DNA of 64,000 bases, from assembly GCA_016710685.1 (NCBI GenBank), contig JADJVC010000006.1, forward strand, positions 186,001-250,000, in the 5' to 3' direction. The notes under the pieces were generated by a model. It saw only the letters and a program-made list of their open reading frames with translations, was not told the DNA's origin and did not search any database. This document shows, piece by piece, positions 43,410 through 52,723 of the stretch; position 1 is the first letter of the stretch, and every line of letters begins with the position of its first letter. The translations under genes were made by a program, and so were the position numbers. The stretch comes from Flavobacteriales bacterium (lineage in GTDB: Bacteria; Bacteroidota; Bacteroidia; Flavobacteriales_F; PHOS-HE28).

Positions 43410-44216
43410 TTGGGCATTACGCCCAAAGACCTGCCGCTCTTCAGGCAGGCCTTGCGACACAGCAGCGCCGTGCCCGACGACCGGCCGGACATACCGGACA
43501 ACGAACGCTTGGAATTTCTGGGTGATTCCGTCCTGGACACCGTTGTGGGCCGCTACCTGTTCAAAGCTTACCCCGACAAAGGCGAAGGCTTCCTCACGCG
43601 TATGCGCAGCAAATTGGTGAGCCGCCACCAGCTGAGCATTTTAGCAAAGCAAGTCGAGATCGAGCGTGTCATGGAGGTGAACATCGGCCGCAACCAGGAC
43701 ACAAGCGTGCCCGGTAACGCCATGGAGGCCTTGATCGGCGCGCTTTTTTTGGACAAGGGCTTCGAGCGCACCAATGCCGTCGTGATCAAATTGATCACTG
43801 CGCATTTTGATCTGAAGGCGGTGGAATTGGAAGATCGCGACAGCAAGAGCCGGTTATTGGAATGGGGACAAAAGCGACGTAAAAGGGTCGAATTCGTGCT
43901 GCGTGAAGACAGTGACCATGGCGGGCGTGGCAAACTGTTCGTGGCCGAGGCGCATGTGGACGGTGCCGTGCGCGGAACCGGCAAAGGACACAGTAAAAAG
44001 AAAGCGGAGCAGGATGCAGCACGTGCCGCCAACCGCGCATTGGGCGTCTCCGAACAAGCGGACGCAACCGAAGGAAATCAGCGCACCAAGCCCGAGGAGG
44101 ACCGCCCACGGCGGAATTCCCGCAGGCGCGGCGGGCGCAACCGGCCCCCAGGGGAATCGCCCGCAAACGGGCAGGAACGCGTATCCCGCGTGCAGCGTAA
44201 GCCAAGGCCGAATTGA
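43410..44216 (+). CDS. rnc: Ribonuclease III
   Basis: 268 residues from TTG 43410. RNase III motif NERLEFLGDSVLD is present, as are GNAMEALIGALFLD and a C-terminal dsRNA-binding domain (GKGHSKKKAEQDAARAAN). A basic, disordered tail (RRNSRRRGGRNRPPG) follows. The enzyme cleaves double-stranded RNA in rRNA and mRNA processing. The family's usual extra N-terminal helix (here ASFFRRASSPEDRRIRAW) is encoded upstream in frame, but the only start for it is CTG 43338, so the true start is uncertain. Order fabF-rnc-IPExxxVDY-pyk is conserved in Bacteroidota. Confidence 0.93.
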   Translation: MGITPKDLPLFRQALRHSSAVPDDRPDIPDNERLEFLGDSVLDTVVGRYLFKAYPDKGEGFLTRMRSKLVSRHQLSILAKQVEIERVMEVNIGRNQDTSVPGNAMEALIGALFLDKGFERTNAVVIKLITAHFDLKAVELEDRDSKSRLLEWGQKRRKRVEFVLREDSDHGGRGKLFVAEAHVDGAVRGTGKGHSKKKAEQDAARAANRALGVSEQADATEGNQRTKPEEDRPRRNSRRRGGRNRPPGESPANGQERVSRVQRKPRPN

Positions 44217-44264
44217 GCGCACCGTTGCGACCGCATCGGCTGGCCGCGCACCGGCTTTACATTT

Positions 44265-44693
44265 ATGCCCGCTTTCACCATGGCCAAATTCAAGCTCGAC
44301 CTCGAACCCGACCCGGAGGTTTTACTGATCGCCATAAGCAGCCACGTGAACGATTACCGCCTGTGCTGGTCCTTGAACATCGGCCTCGGCCTGCAGTTGG
44401 TCAGAAGGACCGAGGACATTCAGGACAATGGCCCCGAAGGTTTGGCCCACTATTGCGTCTTCGACCAACCCGGCGTGACCGGCGAACCTGCTTGGAGCCT
44501 GGTCGCCAATCACGCCCCGGACGGCGTATTGGTGCCCGAACAGCGACAAGCCGACTTTTTCCTGGTGATGGGGACCGATACCCACCAAACACCCGAAGAC
44601 ATCCTGCACACTGTCCGCAGCACGCAGTTCGTCCTGGCGGCTTACTTCCTTGAAGCAAACACACTAAAAAGCGCACACAAGCTTTTGCAATGA
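44265..44693 (+). CDS. IPExxxVDY family protein
   Basis: About 137-142 residues. A small Bacteroidota-specific family named for a C-terminal motif, here VPEQRQADFFL. It always sits between rnc and pyk in this phylum; the function is unknown. ATG 44265 or ATG 44280 (MAKFKLDLEP) can be the start. The stop overlaps the pyk start by 4 bp (ATGA), indicating translational coupling. Confidence 0.88.
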   Translation: MPAFTMAKFKLDLEPDPEVLLIAISSHVNDYRLCWSLNIGLGLQLVRRTEDIQDNGPEGLAHYCVFDQPGVTGEPAWSLVANHAPDGVLVPEQRQADFFLVMGTDTHQTPEDILHTVRSTQFVLAAYFLEANTLKSAHKLLQ

Positions 44694-46120
44694 AATCATT
44701 CCGAGACCCCAAGACCAAGATCGTGGCCACTTTAGGCCCCGCCAGTTCCGAGCGCGCCGTGTTGCGTGAAATGCTCATGGCGGGCTTGGACGTCTGCCGC
44801 CTGAATTTCAGCCACGGCTCTTATGAATTCTACACGGACGTGATCGCCACCATCCGCTCGCTTAATGAGGAGTTGGGCTTCACGACCGCGATACTCGCGG
44901 ACCTGCAAGGGCCCAAGTTGCGTGTAGGCGAAATGGCGGACGGACCCATTGAGCTGGTGCCCGGTGAAGAACTGATCATTTCAACCAAAGGAGAAAAAGG
45001 CGTGCCCGGTCTGGTGAGCACCAGTTATGCCCAATTCCCGAAGGACGTAAAAGCGGGGGAGGCCGTGTTGTTGGACGATGGTAAGCTGCGGTTGGAAGTG
45101 GTGAGCACGGACGGAAAAGACCGCGTGGTTACCCGTGTGATCCATGGCGGTAAGCTGAGCAGTAACAAGGGCATCAATTTGCCGAATACCAAAGTGAGCC
45201 TGCCCTGCCTTACCGAAAAGGACCGTGAGGACTTGGCGTTCGCGCTGGAGCAAGGCGTGGACTGGGTGGGATTGAGCTTCGTGCGCAGCGCCCGCGACAT
45301 CATCGAGCTGAAGCACGTGATCCGTTCCGCATCCAGCAGCGCCCGCGTGGTGGCCAAGATCGAAAAGCCCGAAGCCATGCTGGAGATCGATGAGATCATC
45401 CGCGAGAGCGACGCGCTCATGGTGGCCCGCGGCGACCTTGGCGTGGAGGTTCCCATGGAACAAGTGCCCTTGCTGCAAAAGGACATCATCCGGCGTTGCC
45501 TGCTCCAGCACCGCCCGGTGATCGTAGCCACACAAATGATGGAAAGCATGATCACCAGCAGTACACCCACCCGCGCTGAGGTGAACGATGTGGCCAATGC
45601 CGTGCTGGACCATGCCGACGCGGTGATGCTGAGCGCGGAGACCAGCGTGGGCAAGTACCCCGTGGAGGTGGTGAAAGCGATGAACAAGATCTTGCTTGAA
45701 ATGGAAAAGAGCGAGACCATGTACAACGTACAGGAACCCACCTTGAATCAGAATGACCGCATGGTGACCGACGCGATCTGCATGGCCAGCGTGCGCATGG
45801 CCGCCGCCATCGACATCAAGGCCATCGTCACCATGACGCACAGCGGCTACACCGCCTTCAAGATCAGCAGCATGCGGCCCAAGGCGCACATCTACGCCTT
45901 CACCAGCAACAAGCGCATCCTCAACATGCTCAATTTAGTGTGGGGCGTGCGCGCCGAGTATTACGACAAGACCGTGAGCACCGACCATACCGTGGCGGAC
46001 ATCAAGCACATTCTGCGCCGGAAGGACTTGGTGAAAAAGGGAGATCTGGTGGTAAACCTCGCCAGCATGCCCATTGCCGACCAAGGCATGGCGAACATGC
46101 TGAAATTGAGCGAGGTTTAG
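44690..46120 (+). CDS. pyk: Pyruvate kinase
   Basis: 476 residues, full length. Motifs: TKIVATLGPASS, LADLQGPKLRVGE, KIEKPEAM, MVARGDLGVEVP, ATQMMESMI with PTRAEVNDVANAVLDHADAVMLSAETS. It transfers phosphate from phosphoenolpyruvate to ADP in glycolysis. Start overlaps the IPExxxVDY gene by 4 bp. Confidence 0.97.
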   Translation: MKSFRDPKTKIVATLGPASSERAVLREMLMAGLDVCRLNFSHGSYEFYTDVIATIRSLNEELGFTTAILADLQGPKLRVGEMADGPIELVPGEELIISTKGEKGVPGLVSTSYAQFPKDVKAGEAVLLDDGKLRLEVVSTDGKDRVVTRVIHGGKLSSNKGINLPNTKVSLPCLTEKDREDLAFALEQGVDWVGLSFVRSARDIIELKHVIRSASSSARVVAKIEKPEAMLEIDEIIRESDALMVARGDLGVEVPMEQVPLLQKDIIRRCLLQHRPVIVATQMMESMITSSTPTRAEVNDVANAVLDHADAVMLSAETSVGKYPVEVVKAMNKILLEMEKSETMYNVQEPTLNQNDRMVTDAICMASVRMAAAIDIKAIVTMTHSGYTAFKISSMRPKAHIYAFTSNKRILNMLNLVWGVRAEYYDKTVSTDHTVADIKHILRRKDLVKKGDLVVNLASMPIADQGMANMLKLSEV

Positions 46121-46237
46121 GAGACCGGAAGCTACTCGTCCTGTCACCGGTCACGATGGGCTGGTATTTCCAATTCCAAGGGTATCAGCCGAAAACTGAA
46201 ATGCTTCGGAGCAAACAAAACCCCGACCTTGTCCCCG

Positions 46238-46984
46238 ATGGACGAAAAGGACTGGGACGCATTGGCACCGACCTTCGAGGAGGACATTTTCAGCGTGCCA
46301 GCGCATGACCGGCTGAAGCAGATCGAGCAGGTATTGGACCTCCATGCCCATGCGGATGCTGATGCTGCGGACGTGGGCTGTGGTGTAGGCGGAGCACTGC
46401 CCTTGCTCGCGGAACGCTTTGGGACGGTGCATGCCACGGACCTTTCCAGCGAGTGCTTGGCCGTGGCCGAAAACAGGTACGCCCGGTATCACAACATTCA
46501 ATATTGCCATGCGGACCTGACAAAACCATTACCCTTTCCGCCTGTGGACATGGCCCTTTGCATCAATGTGCTGCTGATCGCCAAGCGGGCCAAGCGGCAG
46601 GCCATGTTGGCCAACCTCTGCGGGGCAGTGAAGCCGGGAGGCCATTTGGTCCTGGTAACGCCGTCGCTGGAATCCGCGCTGTATGCTTCGCACCGGTTGG
46701 TGCAGCTCAATGAGGCCAAAGGCATGAAGCCAGCCGTGGCCCAACGCAAAGCAGCCCGCGACACCACCCGACTTGACATGGGTGTGCTGGACCTGTCGGG
46801 AACACCCACCAAGCATCATTTGAAAGAAGAGCTGGCCGACCTGTTGGACCAAAACGGCATGGAGGTGCTCGGCATTGAAAAGATCGAATATCCTTGGGTG
46901 TTTGCGTTGGAGGAGGCGATGCAGGACATGGCCCCGCCCATGCCCTGGAACTGGCTGTTGCATGCCCGGAAACGGTCGGGCTGA
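46238..46984 (+). CDS. Class I SAM-dependent methyltransferase
   Basis: 248 residues. SAM motif I is ADVGCGVGGALPLLA; further conserved points are ATDLSSECL, the CHADLTKPLPFPPVDMALC acidic strand and AVKPGGHLVLVTP. The C-terminal part (WVFALEEAMQDMAPPMPWNWLL) is not typical of a named subfamily, so the substrate is unknown. ATG 46238 is preferred to a TTG three codons upstream. The frame stays open for 37 codons after the TGA (see the following gap). Confidence 0.82.
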   Translation: MDEKDWDALAPTFEEDIFSVPAHDRLKQIEQVLDLHAHADADAADVGCGVGGALPLLAERFGTVHATDLSSECLAVAENRYARYHNIQYCHADLTKPLPFPPVDMALCINVLLIAKRAKRQAMLANLCGAVKPGGHLVLVTPSLESALYASHRLVQLNEAKGMKPAVAQRKAARDTTRLDMGVLDLSGTPTKHHLKEELADLLDQNGMEVLGIEKIEYPWVFALEEAMQDMAPPMPWNWLLHARKRSG

Positions 46985-47172
46985 GTGCGCCGTGCCGATT
47001 TTGCGAATAATCACTGCCTTCCCAACGGGGCCAGCCGCAGGTTCAACGAACGCTGGGGCAGCTCTGCCGAAACACTGGCGCTGGCCCAGCGGATCTTGTA
47101 GTTTCGCATTGGTAAGCCCTCAAATCCGGGTTTCCTCGCAGTGCCACTAGCACGTCACAACCCCCTAAGCCC
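46985..47172. other. Intergenic region with an in-frame 37-codon open stretch
   Basis: After the methyltransferase TGA the same frame continues GTG... ADFANNHCLPNGASRRF, NERWGSSAETLALAQRIL, then stops at TAG (47099-47101). The amphipathic, Arg-rich stretch could be a former C-terminal extension cut by a nonsense change, or a GTG-started mini-ORF. There is no other gene in these 188 bp. The promoter for the next T9SS gene should be here. Confidence 0.35.
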
Positions 47173-48624
47173 ATGACCCCCATGAGCATTCCCCGCAGAC
47201 GGTTTTTCGCTCACGCTGCCGCTGCCGTTCTCGGCCTTGCAGTTTCCATTTCAGCGATGGCCCAGCCCACTGTGCAGATCGGACTTTTCCCTTCCGCCGA
47301 AAACGGAAAGTTGGATGTACGCCTAAAGGCCAACGGTAATTTTGATGAACTGCTCAGCAACCTGCTTTTCACGATTTCTTGGCCTACGTCCTCGGGCATT
47401 ACGTTGGATAACTCCCAACTCCTTGCACTCTGCAGCAGGATCCCTATCGTACCCAATGGAGACGGGGTGCAACAATCCGGAGGTAGGAGCTACCAGACCT
47501 ATTTCATGCTGAGCCTGCAAACCTTGGCGGGCGGCTGTCCCTTGGTGTCCGGGCAGGAGCTTACGGTGATGCGCGTGCCGGTGGCCGGGTTGTCGGCCTG
47601 CGCTGACCTCAGCATCGCCAACGACGGCTATACGGCCGCCCAGAACAAAAGCTACTATATCTCCTTGAACGGTCAAGACCGTACAGGCACTATCTATAAA
47701 GACAGCGCCCAACTATGCGCGTGCAGTACCATCGCGCTGGACATCGCCACTGACGGTCAGCCCACCCAGACCGGCTGGGAATTCTACAACGGGAACGGAC
47801 AGCTCTTAGCTTCAGGCCATTTGGCTCCTGGGCAGACCAACCGGAACGTGCGCCTTGCTGCATGCCGCAACGGCGGATGTTATCGTGTACGCTTGACCGA
47901 TTCCGCCGGGAACGGCATCAGTGGCGGTGGCTACACCATAAAGGTGAATGGTGACCGGGTTATCGATGCTACCGGCCAATTTGGATCAGCCAGCTCATTG
48001 GCCAATAACGGAACCTTCTGCATTGCCATGGGCCCCACATTCCTCAAGCCACCGTTCCAAGACCTGACCGGTATCGCCGTAAACGGCGTCCTAAGTGCAA
48101 AAAAGATCACGGGAGCCGATAGTTATACCTTCTGGATCTTCGACCCGCACGGAACTTTCGATACCACCATTGTGCGCACCGGGACGAATCTGAAGTTCAC
48201 CGCCAACCTGATGAACCGCATTCCGCAAAACCTGAGCCTCAACGTGCGCGTAAACGCGCGCACGGGCGGCGTGTACGGCCCGTTCGGCAAAGCCTGCACG
48301 GCGATGTTCGGTGGTGCCCAAATGCTGGCTTTGGCCGTGCAGGAAGTCGACGGACCGGATGCTGAAGCGCTTTCGGTTTACCCAAACCCCATCGCGGATG
48401 GAGCATTCCATGTGCGTTACGAACCGACCGGGAGCGACAAGCAGGTACATGCCGTGATCGAGCTGTTTTCCTCCACGGGGCAACAAGTGCTAGGCGAAGA
48501 AGTCTCCTTCACCGGTGCATTGGACCAAGTGCTCCAACTTCCGGAGGGTACCGCTTCCGGCGTTTACATGCTCACCTTCACCACAAGCAGGGAGCGAATG
48601 GTGCGGCGCGTAGTAAAGCCTTGA
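47173..48624 (+). CDS. T9SS-secreted protein with type A sorting domain
   Basis: 483 residues. The N-terminus is a signal peptide with an arginine-rich start (SIPRRRFFAHAAAAVLGLAVSISAMAQ). The middle, beta-rich region contains several Cys pairs (CSRIPIVPN, GGCPLVSG, CACSTIALDI) and a WEFYNGNGQLLASGHL block. The end (SVYPNPIADGAFHV, ELFSSTGQQVLG, GVYMLTFTTS) is a type A T9SS sorting domain. It should be surface-bound or released. Function unknown. A second ATG four codons in is equally possible. Confidence 0.85.
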   Translation: MTPMSIPRRRFFAHAAAAVLGLAVSISAMAQPTVQIGLFPSAENGKLDVRLKANGNFDELLSNLLFTISWPTSSGITLDNSQLLALCSRIPIVPNGDGVQQSGGRSYQTYFMLSLQTLAGGCPLVSGQELTVMRVPVAGLSACADLSIANDGYTAAQNKSYYISLNGQDRTGTIYKDSAQLCACSTIALDIATDGQPTQTGWEFYNGNGQLLASGHLAPGQTNRNVRLAACRNGGCYRVRLTDSAGNGISGGGYTIKVNGDRVIDATGQFGSASSLANNGTFCIAMGPTFLKPPFQDLTGIAVNGVLSAKKITGADSYTFWIFDPHGTFDTTIVRTGTNLKFTANLMNRIPQNLSLNVRVNARTGGVYGPFGKACTAMFGGAQMLALAVQEVDGPDAEALSVYPNPIADGAFHVRYEPTGSDKQVHAVIELFSSTGQQVLGEEVSFTGALDQVLQLPEGTASGVYMLTFTTSRERMVRRVVKP

Positions 48625-48661
48625 CCTGGTTTTGCCCGCTTGGATGGGCAGCGCCTGTGGC

Positions 48662-49009
48662 TCAAAGAATGAGGATGAGCAGCAAGATGATGATGATGAT
48701 CGCTGCGGAACTTAAGTAGATCGTCGTTCCGTCTTTGTTGTAAGTCTTTGCTTCGGCCTTCAAAGACCTCACTTCGGCCCGCAGTTCCTTGCGGTCCGCC
48801 CTGTCCAAATCAGACCGGTCCATGTTGGCGATGGCATCCCAGCGCGCTCCGATCTCCAATACACGTTGCTGGTCATCCGTATTGAGCTTTTCGAAATTCT
48901 CCTGATCAATCTTGAAATTGCTCTTCGGCTCGCCAGCGAACGCATTGGATGCGACAAGCGTGGATGCGGTGAACAGGCAGGCACTCATGAGGTGTTTAGT
49001 GGTCTTCAT
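48662..49009 (-). CDS. Small exported protein with C-terminal membrane helix, unknown function
   Basis: 115 residues. Signal peptide (HLMSACLFTASTLVASNAFA), then a charged, probably coiled-coil section (NFEKLNTDDQQRVLEIGARW, RADRKELRAEVRSLKAEAK) and a very hydrophobic C-terminal helix (IYLSSAAIIIIILLLILIL). This layout, with an Asn/Asp-rich start and terminal anchor, recurs in Bacteroidota small envelope proteins. ATG 49009 begins the signal peptide. Confidence 0.72.
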   Translation of the reverse strand: MKTTKHLMSACLFTASTLVASNAFAGEPKSNFKIDQENFEKLNTDDQQRVLEIGARWDAIANMDRSDLDRADRKELRAEVRSLKAEAKTYNKDGTTIYLSSAAIIIIILLLILIL

Positions 49010-49148
49010 GTGATGGGGTTTTGGTGAAGGAAGGAAATATCCGTGCCCGAAAAGCGAGCGCTTGACCAAAGCGCAAACCAGCTCGCGGTGATATAAGCGG
49101 TGGGAAACACTTCCCCGGATCGGGAACAGAATACCCCGTGTCGTTGGT

Positions 49149-50330
49149 TTACTTTTCCAAAGTGGGCAGGATTAATACCGCCGCAAGCCGCCCCATGGCA
49201 AAGCAGCCCTGTAGCAGGAACCCGCCAGTCGGTGCATCCCAGTCCACCATTTCACCAATGGCATAAAAGTGTGGATACGCCTTTAACGAAAAGTCCGGGT
49301 TCAACGCTTCCACGGGTATGCCGCCCACGGTGGAAATAGCCTCGCCGACTGGCCGAAGCCCCGTAACCGGGATGCGCAGGTCCTTGACGTGCGTTGCGAA
49401 TTGTTCCGCTGAACCGGTCACTTCCTTTGGCGTGAAGGCTTTGAGCAAAGCGGCTTGTGTGCGGTTGAGGTGCAACGCAGTAGCGAAGTTTTTCGAGGAT
49501 CTGTCGCCTATGCGTTCCAGCAACCGCTCGTGCGTACTGTCCGGTTTCAGGTCCAAACACAATTCCGCAACGCCACCGCGCACTGCCGGCACCACGGGAT
49601 AGATGGCATTGCCTTCCAGCCCGTGCCGGGTTATGGTCGCCTCGCCCCACGCGCTCTTTTCGCCAACGGAAACATGAATGTTCTTCAGCGGTTTGCCTTC
49701 ATGCGCTTGAATGAATTCCGCGGGCCATGCCACCTCCACGCCGCAGTTGGATGCTTGGAACGCCCGCACGTCCACGCCGATCGCGGTGAACAACGGCGGC
49801 CAGATACCCGTGGATCCCGTGACCGGCCAGGACGCACCGCCGAGTGCGAAGATCACGCGGTCGGCTTCCAACGTGAAAGGACCATCGACATTTTCCATGC
49901 GCACTTTTCCTTCCGTATCGAAACCGGTGAATGCATGTTCCATGTGGAAGCGGACACCTTGGCTTATGAGCCTTTCGCGGATCCTCGTCAGCACGTCCAC
50001 GGGCTTGATGCCCTTCACCGGAAAAACGCGCCCACTGGTGCCGGTAAATGTTTCAATGCCGGTTTCCCTAAGCCAGTCGCGCAATTGCGCGGGGCCGAAA
50101 GCCGTCATGGCCTCATCGAGAAAACCTGCGGGAGAGTAGACGCCCAACAGGGTTTCGCCCTCCATTTCGTTCGTCAGGTTGAAACCGCCTTGCCCTGCCA
50201 CTAAGAATTTGCGGCCGATGTGCTTGCCATGTTCGTACAAGTCCACTTCCGCATGCGGCGCGAGGGTGTCGGCGGCCATCAGCCCTGCGGGGCCGCCTCC
50301 GATGATGGCTATGCGCATGCGTTGGGACAT
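49149..50330 (-). CDS. NAD(P)/FAD-dependent oxidoreductase, TIGR03862/HI0933-like flavoprotein
   Basis: About 393 residues. N-terminal FAD motif IAIIGGGPAGLMAADTL, then KHIGRKFLVAGQGGFNLTN, a hallmark of HI0933/BaiN-type flavoproteins. C-terminal STVGGIPVEALNP and WDAPTGGFLLQGCFAMG are family-typical. The reaction is unknown; members may act on hydroxylated aromatics or RNA. ATG 50330 or 50318 can be the start. Confidence 0.92.
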   Translation of the reverse strand: MSQRMRIAIIGGGPAGLMAADTLAPHAEVDLYEHGKHIGRKFLVAGQGGFNLTNEMEGETLLGVYSPAGFLDEAMTAFGPAQLRDWLRETGIETFTGTSGRVFPVKGIKPVDVLTRIRERLISQGVRFHMEHAFTGFDTEGKVRMENVDGPFTLEADRVIFALGGASWPVTGSTGIWPPLFTAIGVDVRAFQASNCGVEVAWPAEFIQAHEGKPLKNIHVSVGEKSAWGEATITRHGLEGNAIYPVVPAVRGGVAELCLDLKPDSTHERLLERIGDRSSKNFATALHLNRTQAALLKAFTPKEVTGSAEQFATHVKDLRIPVTGLRPVGEAISTVGGIPVEALNPDFSLKAYPHFYAIGEMVDWDAPTGGFLLQGCFAMGRLAAVLILPTLEK

Positions 50331-50442
50331 GCTGCAAAGGAGAGCAACATTTGCTGCGTGCGGGCCAGTTTTCAGCATTCCCTACGCGGTTACCCGTTGG
50401 AGATCCTGATCTTCCTTCCGGCTTGACCACTTTTGCACGCAC

Positions 50443-51201
50443 ATGATCTTTCGTTTCCGTTTCTTGACTTTACTCTGTTTCGTTCTCGCTTTCGCCGGTG
50501 CGTTGCGCGCGCAAGTGGTGAACATCGAAGGCCGCCGTTTCATGAACGACACGGTGCCGTGGACAGGCTTCGTGAATTTCCGATTCAACGTGGCCGAAAG
50601 CGGGCAACGCTCCTTGACCCTTGGTCTTAACGGTGCCGTGCAGCACATCGACGGGCGGAGCCGATACATGTTCATCAACGATATTTCCTTCAGCCAGGTG
50701 GAAACGAACGAATTCCTCAACACCGGCTTCCAGCACTTGCGTTACAATTACCGGTTGGATTCCGCTTGGACCGGGGAGGCATTCGCGCAAGCCCAGTACA
50801 ACAAGCCGTTGCGCCTTGACCTGCGGCTGATGCTGGGTGCCGGGCCACGCTTCACTGCCGTGGACAATGCCAAAATGCGGGTGAATCTGGGTACGGCGGT
50901 GATGCTGGAAAGGGAGACCATCACCAACGGAGCTTCAACTACGGTCGGGAGAAGCAGCAGCTATGTTTCGGCAACGGTGAAATTCACGGAACTGGCCAGC
51001 CTCACCACCGTTGTTTATTATCAACCCAAGTTGTTCGATGCCAGTGACCACCGCATTTCATTGGAAGGCGGCCTGCTGATCAACGTTACGAAACACATGA
51101 CGTTGGAGAGCCGCCTGAACCTGTTGAAGGACAGCGCGCAGCCGGAAGGCGTGCCTTCGCTCACCTACAGCTGGAACAATTTGTTCGGGTACCGGTTCTG
51201 A
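50443..51201 (+). CDS. DUF481 (YdiY-like) outer-membrane protein
   Basis: 252 residues with signal peptide (FLTLLCFVLAFAGALRAQ). The rest is a small beta-barrel pattern with alternating strands: GFVNFRFNVAESGQ, FQHLRYNYRLDSAWTGEAFAQAQYN, LRLMLGAGPRFT, TTVVYYQPKLFD. It ends on an aromatic (GYRF), as outer-membrane proteins do. DUF481 proteins are salt- or acid-inducible in E. coli; the role here is unknown. Its stop is adjacent to the convergent glutaryl-CoA dehydrogenase stop. Confidence 0.88.
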   Translation: MIFRFRFLTLLCFVLAFAGALRAQVVNIEGRRFMNDTVPWTGFVNFRFNVAESGQRSLTLGLNGAVQHIDGRSRYMFINDISFSQVETNEFLNTGFQHLRYNYRLDSAWTGEAFAQAQYNKPLRLDLRLMLGAGPRFTAVDNAKMRVNLGTAVMLERETITNGASTTVGRSSSYVSATVKFTELASLTTVVYYQPKLFDASDHRISLEGGLLINVTKHMTLESRLNLLKDSAQPEGVPSLTYSWNNLFGYRF

Positions 51202-52393
51202 TTATTTGAACGCCGCCAAACCAGTTACCTCGTGGCCGGTGATCAACAGGTGGATGTCGTGCGTGCCTTCATAGGTCACTACACTTTCGAGGTTCATCAT
51301 GTGACGCATGATGGGGTACTCGTTGGTGATGCCCATGCCGCCGAGGATCTGCCGCGCTTCGCGGGCCACGGTGAGGGCCAAATGCACGTTGTTGCGCTTG
51401 GCCATGCTGATCTGCGCAGTGGTAGCGCGGTTCTCATTTTTCAACACACCTAAGCGCCAGGTGAGCAGTTGCGCCTTGGTGATCTCCGTGATCATCTCGG
51501 CGAGCTTTTTCTGTGTGAGCTGGAACTGCCCGATCGGCTTGCCGAACTGGATGCGCTCCTTGCTGTAACGCAACGCTGTATCGTAGCATTCCATGGCCAC
51601 GCCGAGCGTGCCCCAGGAGATGCCGTAACGTGCGCTGTCCAAGCAGCCCAGCGGTGCGCCGAGGCCGCTTTTGTTGGGCAGCAGGTTCGCTTTGGGCACT
51701 TTCACATTGTCGAACACAAGCTCGCCGGTGGGGCTTGCACGCAAGGAAAGTTTGCCGTGCGTGGTGGGTGTGGTGAAGCCTTCCATGCCGCGTTCCACCA
51801 CGAGACCATGGATGCGTCCTTCGGTGTTTTCAGCCTTGGCCCATACCACCGCGATGTCCGCGATGGGGCTGTTGCTGATCCACATCTTCGCGCCGTTCAG
51901 CAGGTAGTGGTCGCCTTTGTCCTGGAAGGTGGTGACCATGCCGCTGGGGTTGCTGCCGTGGTCCGGCTCGGTAAGGCCGAAGCAGCCGATCATTTTGCCG
52001 GCGGCGAGCTTGGGCAACCACTTCATGCGCTGTTCCTCGTTGCCGTATTTCCAGATGGGGTACATCACCAAACTGCCTTGCACGCTACAAAGGCTGCGTA
52101 AGCCGCTGTCCACGCGCTCGATCTCCTGCATGATGAGGCCGTAGCTGATCTGGTCCAGGCCCATGCCGCCGTATTCCAGTAGGGATATTGGGCCCGAAAG
52201 CACCCACTTCCGCCAGTCCGGGGATGATCTCCGGATGGAATTCGGCCTTCTCAAAGCTTTCCTCGATGATGGGCTTGATGTGTTTGCTGACGTGCTTGCG
52301 CGTAGTGTCGCGGATCAGCTTGTGCTCGTCGGTGAGCAGTTCATCCAGCAAGTAATGATCAGGGGCTTGGTAGAGGTCGGTCGTGTTGCGCAT
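51202..52393 (-). pseudogene. Glutaryl-CoA dehydrogenase-like acyl-CoA dehydrogenase, one apparent frameshift
   Basis: The 5' frame from ATG 52393 runs to EVGAFGPNIP; the second frame continues EYGGMGLDQISYGLIMQEIER to the end. At about 52177 an extra G (ACTGGAA for ACTGAA) explains the break. The joined protein has about 396 residues. The LIMQEIERVDSG and VQGSLVMYPI blocks and the catalytic Glu in TYEGTHDIHLL point to glutaryl-CoA dehydrogenase, which oxidises and decarboxylates glutaryl-CoA to crotonyl-CoA. That would follow 2-oxoadipate from lysine or the ACMSD branch. Likely functional in the organism. Confidence 0.88.
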
Positions 52394-52723
52394 GGGGGAA
52401 GGGGAGGAAGGTTTTACACCACGGAGGCACGGAGGCACAGAGGGCGCGGGGGATTGCAGTCTTGAGTCTTGAGTCTTGAGTCTTGAGTCGGGAGTCTTGA
52501 GTGTTCACCACAGAGGCACAGAGGACACGGAGTGAGGTGATTGGTAGATGGTGATTTGTGATTTGACGACCGCCGACCTACAGCCGCCTGCCGCCTGCCG
52601 CTGATAACCCGCCGTCGCAAAGTGCTTTGGCGTGGGAACCTGACAACTGACAACAGAACCGCAAGAGGCCGCGAATTTAACGAACCTCCGCAAGCTGCCG
52701 CATGGAATTACTTTCGCGCCTTG
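52394..52723. repeat. 330-bp intergenic region composed mostly of short tandem arrays
   Basis: No gene is seen. In order: CACGGAGG/CACAGAGG 8-bp units (about 52419-52445); AGTCTTG heptamers (52458-52503, six units); CACAGAGG units again (about 52505-52530); GGTGATT-type heptamers (52536-52563); GCCGCCT heptamers (52583-52603); TGACAAC heptamers (52641-52654). Two divergent promoters must also fit here, so some array sequence lies in promoter or leader DNA. Confidence 0.75.

Noticed and set aside
52419..52603. CRISPR array
   Set aside because: Units are 7-8 bp with no spacers of regular length and no cas genes nearby.
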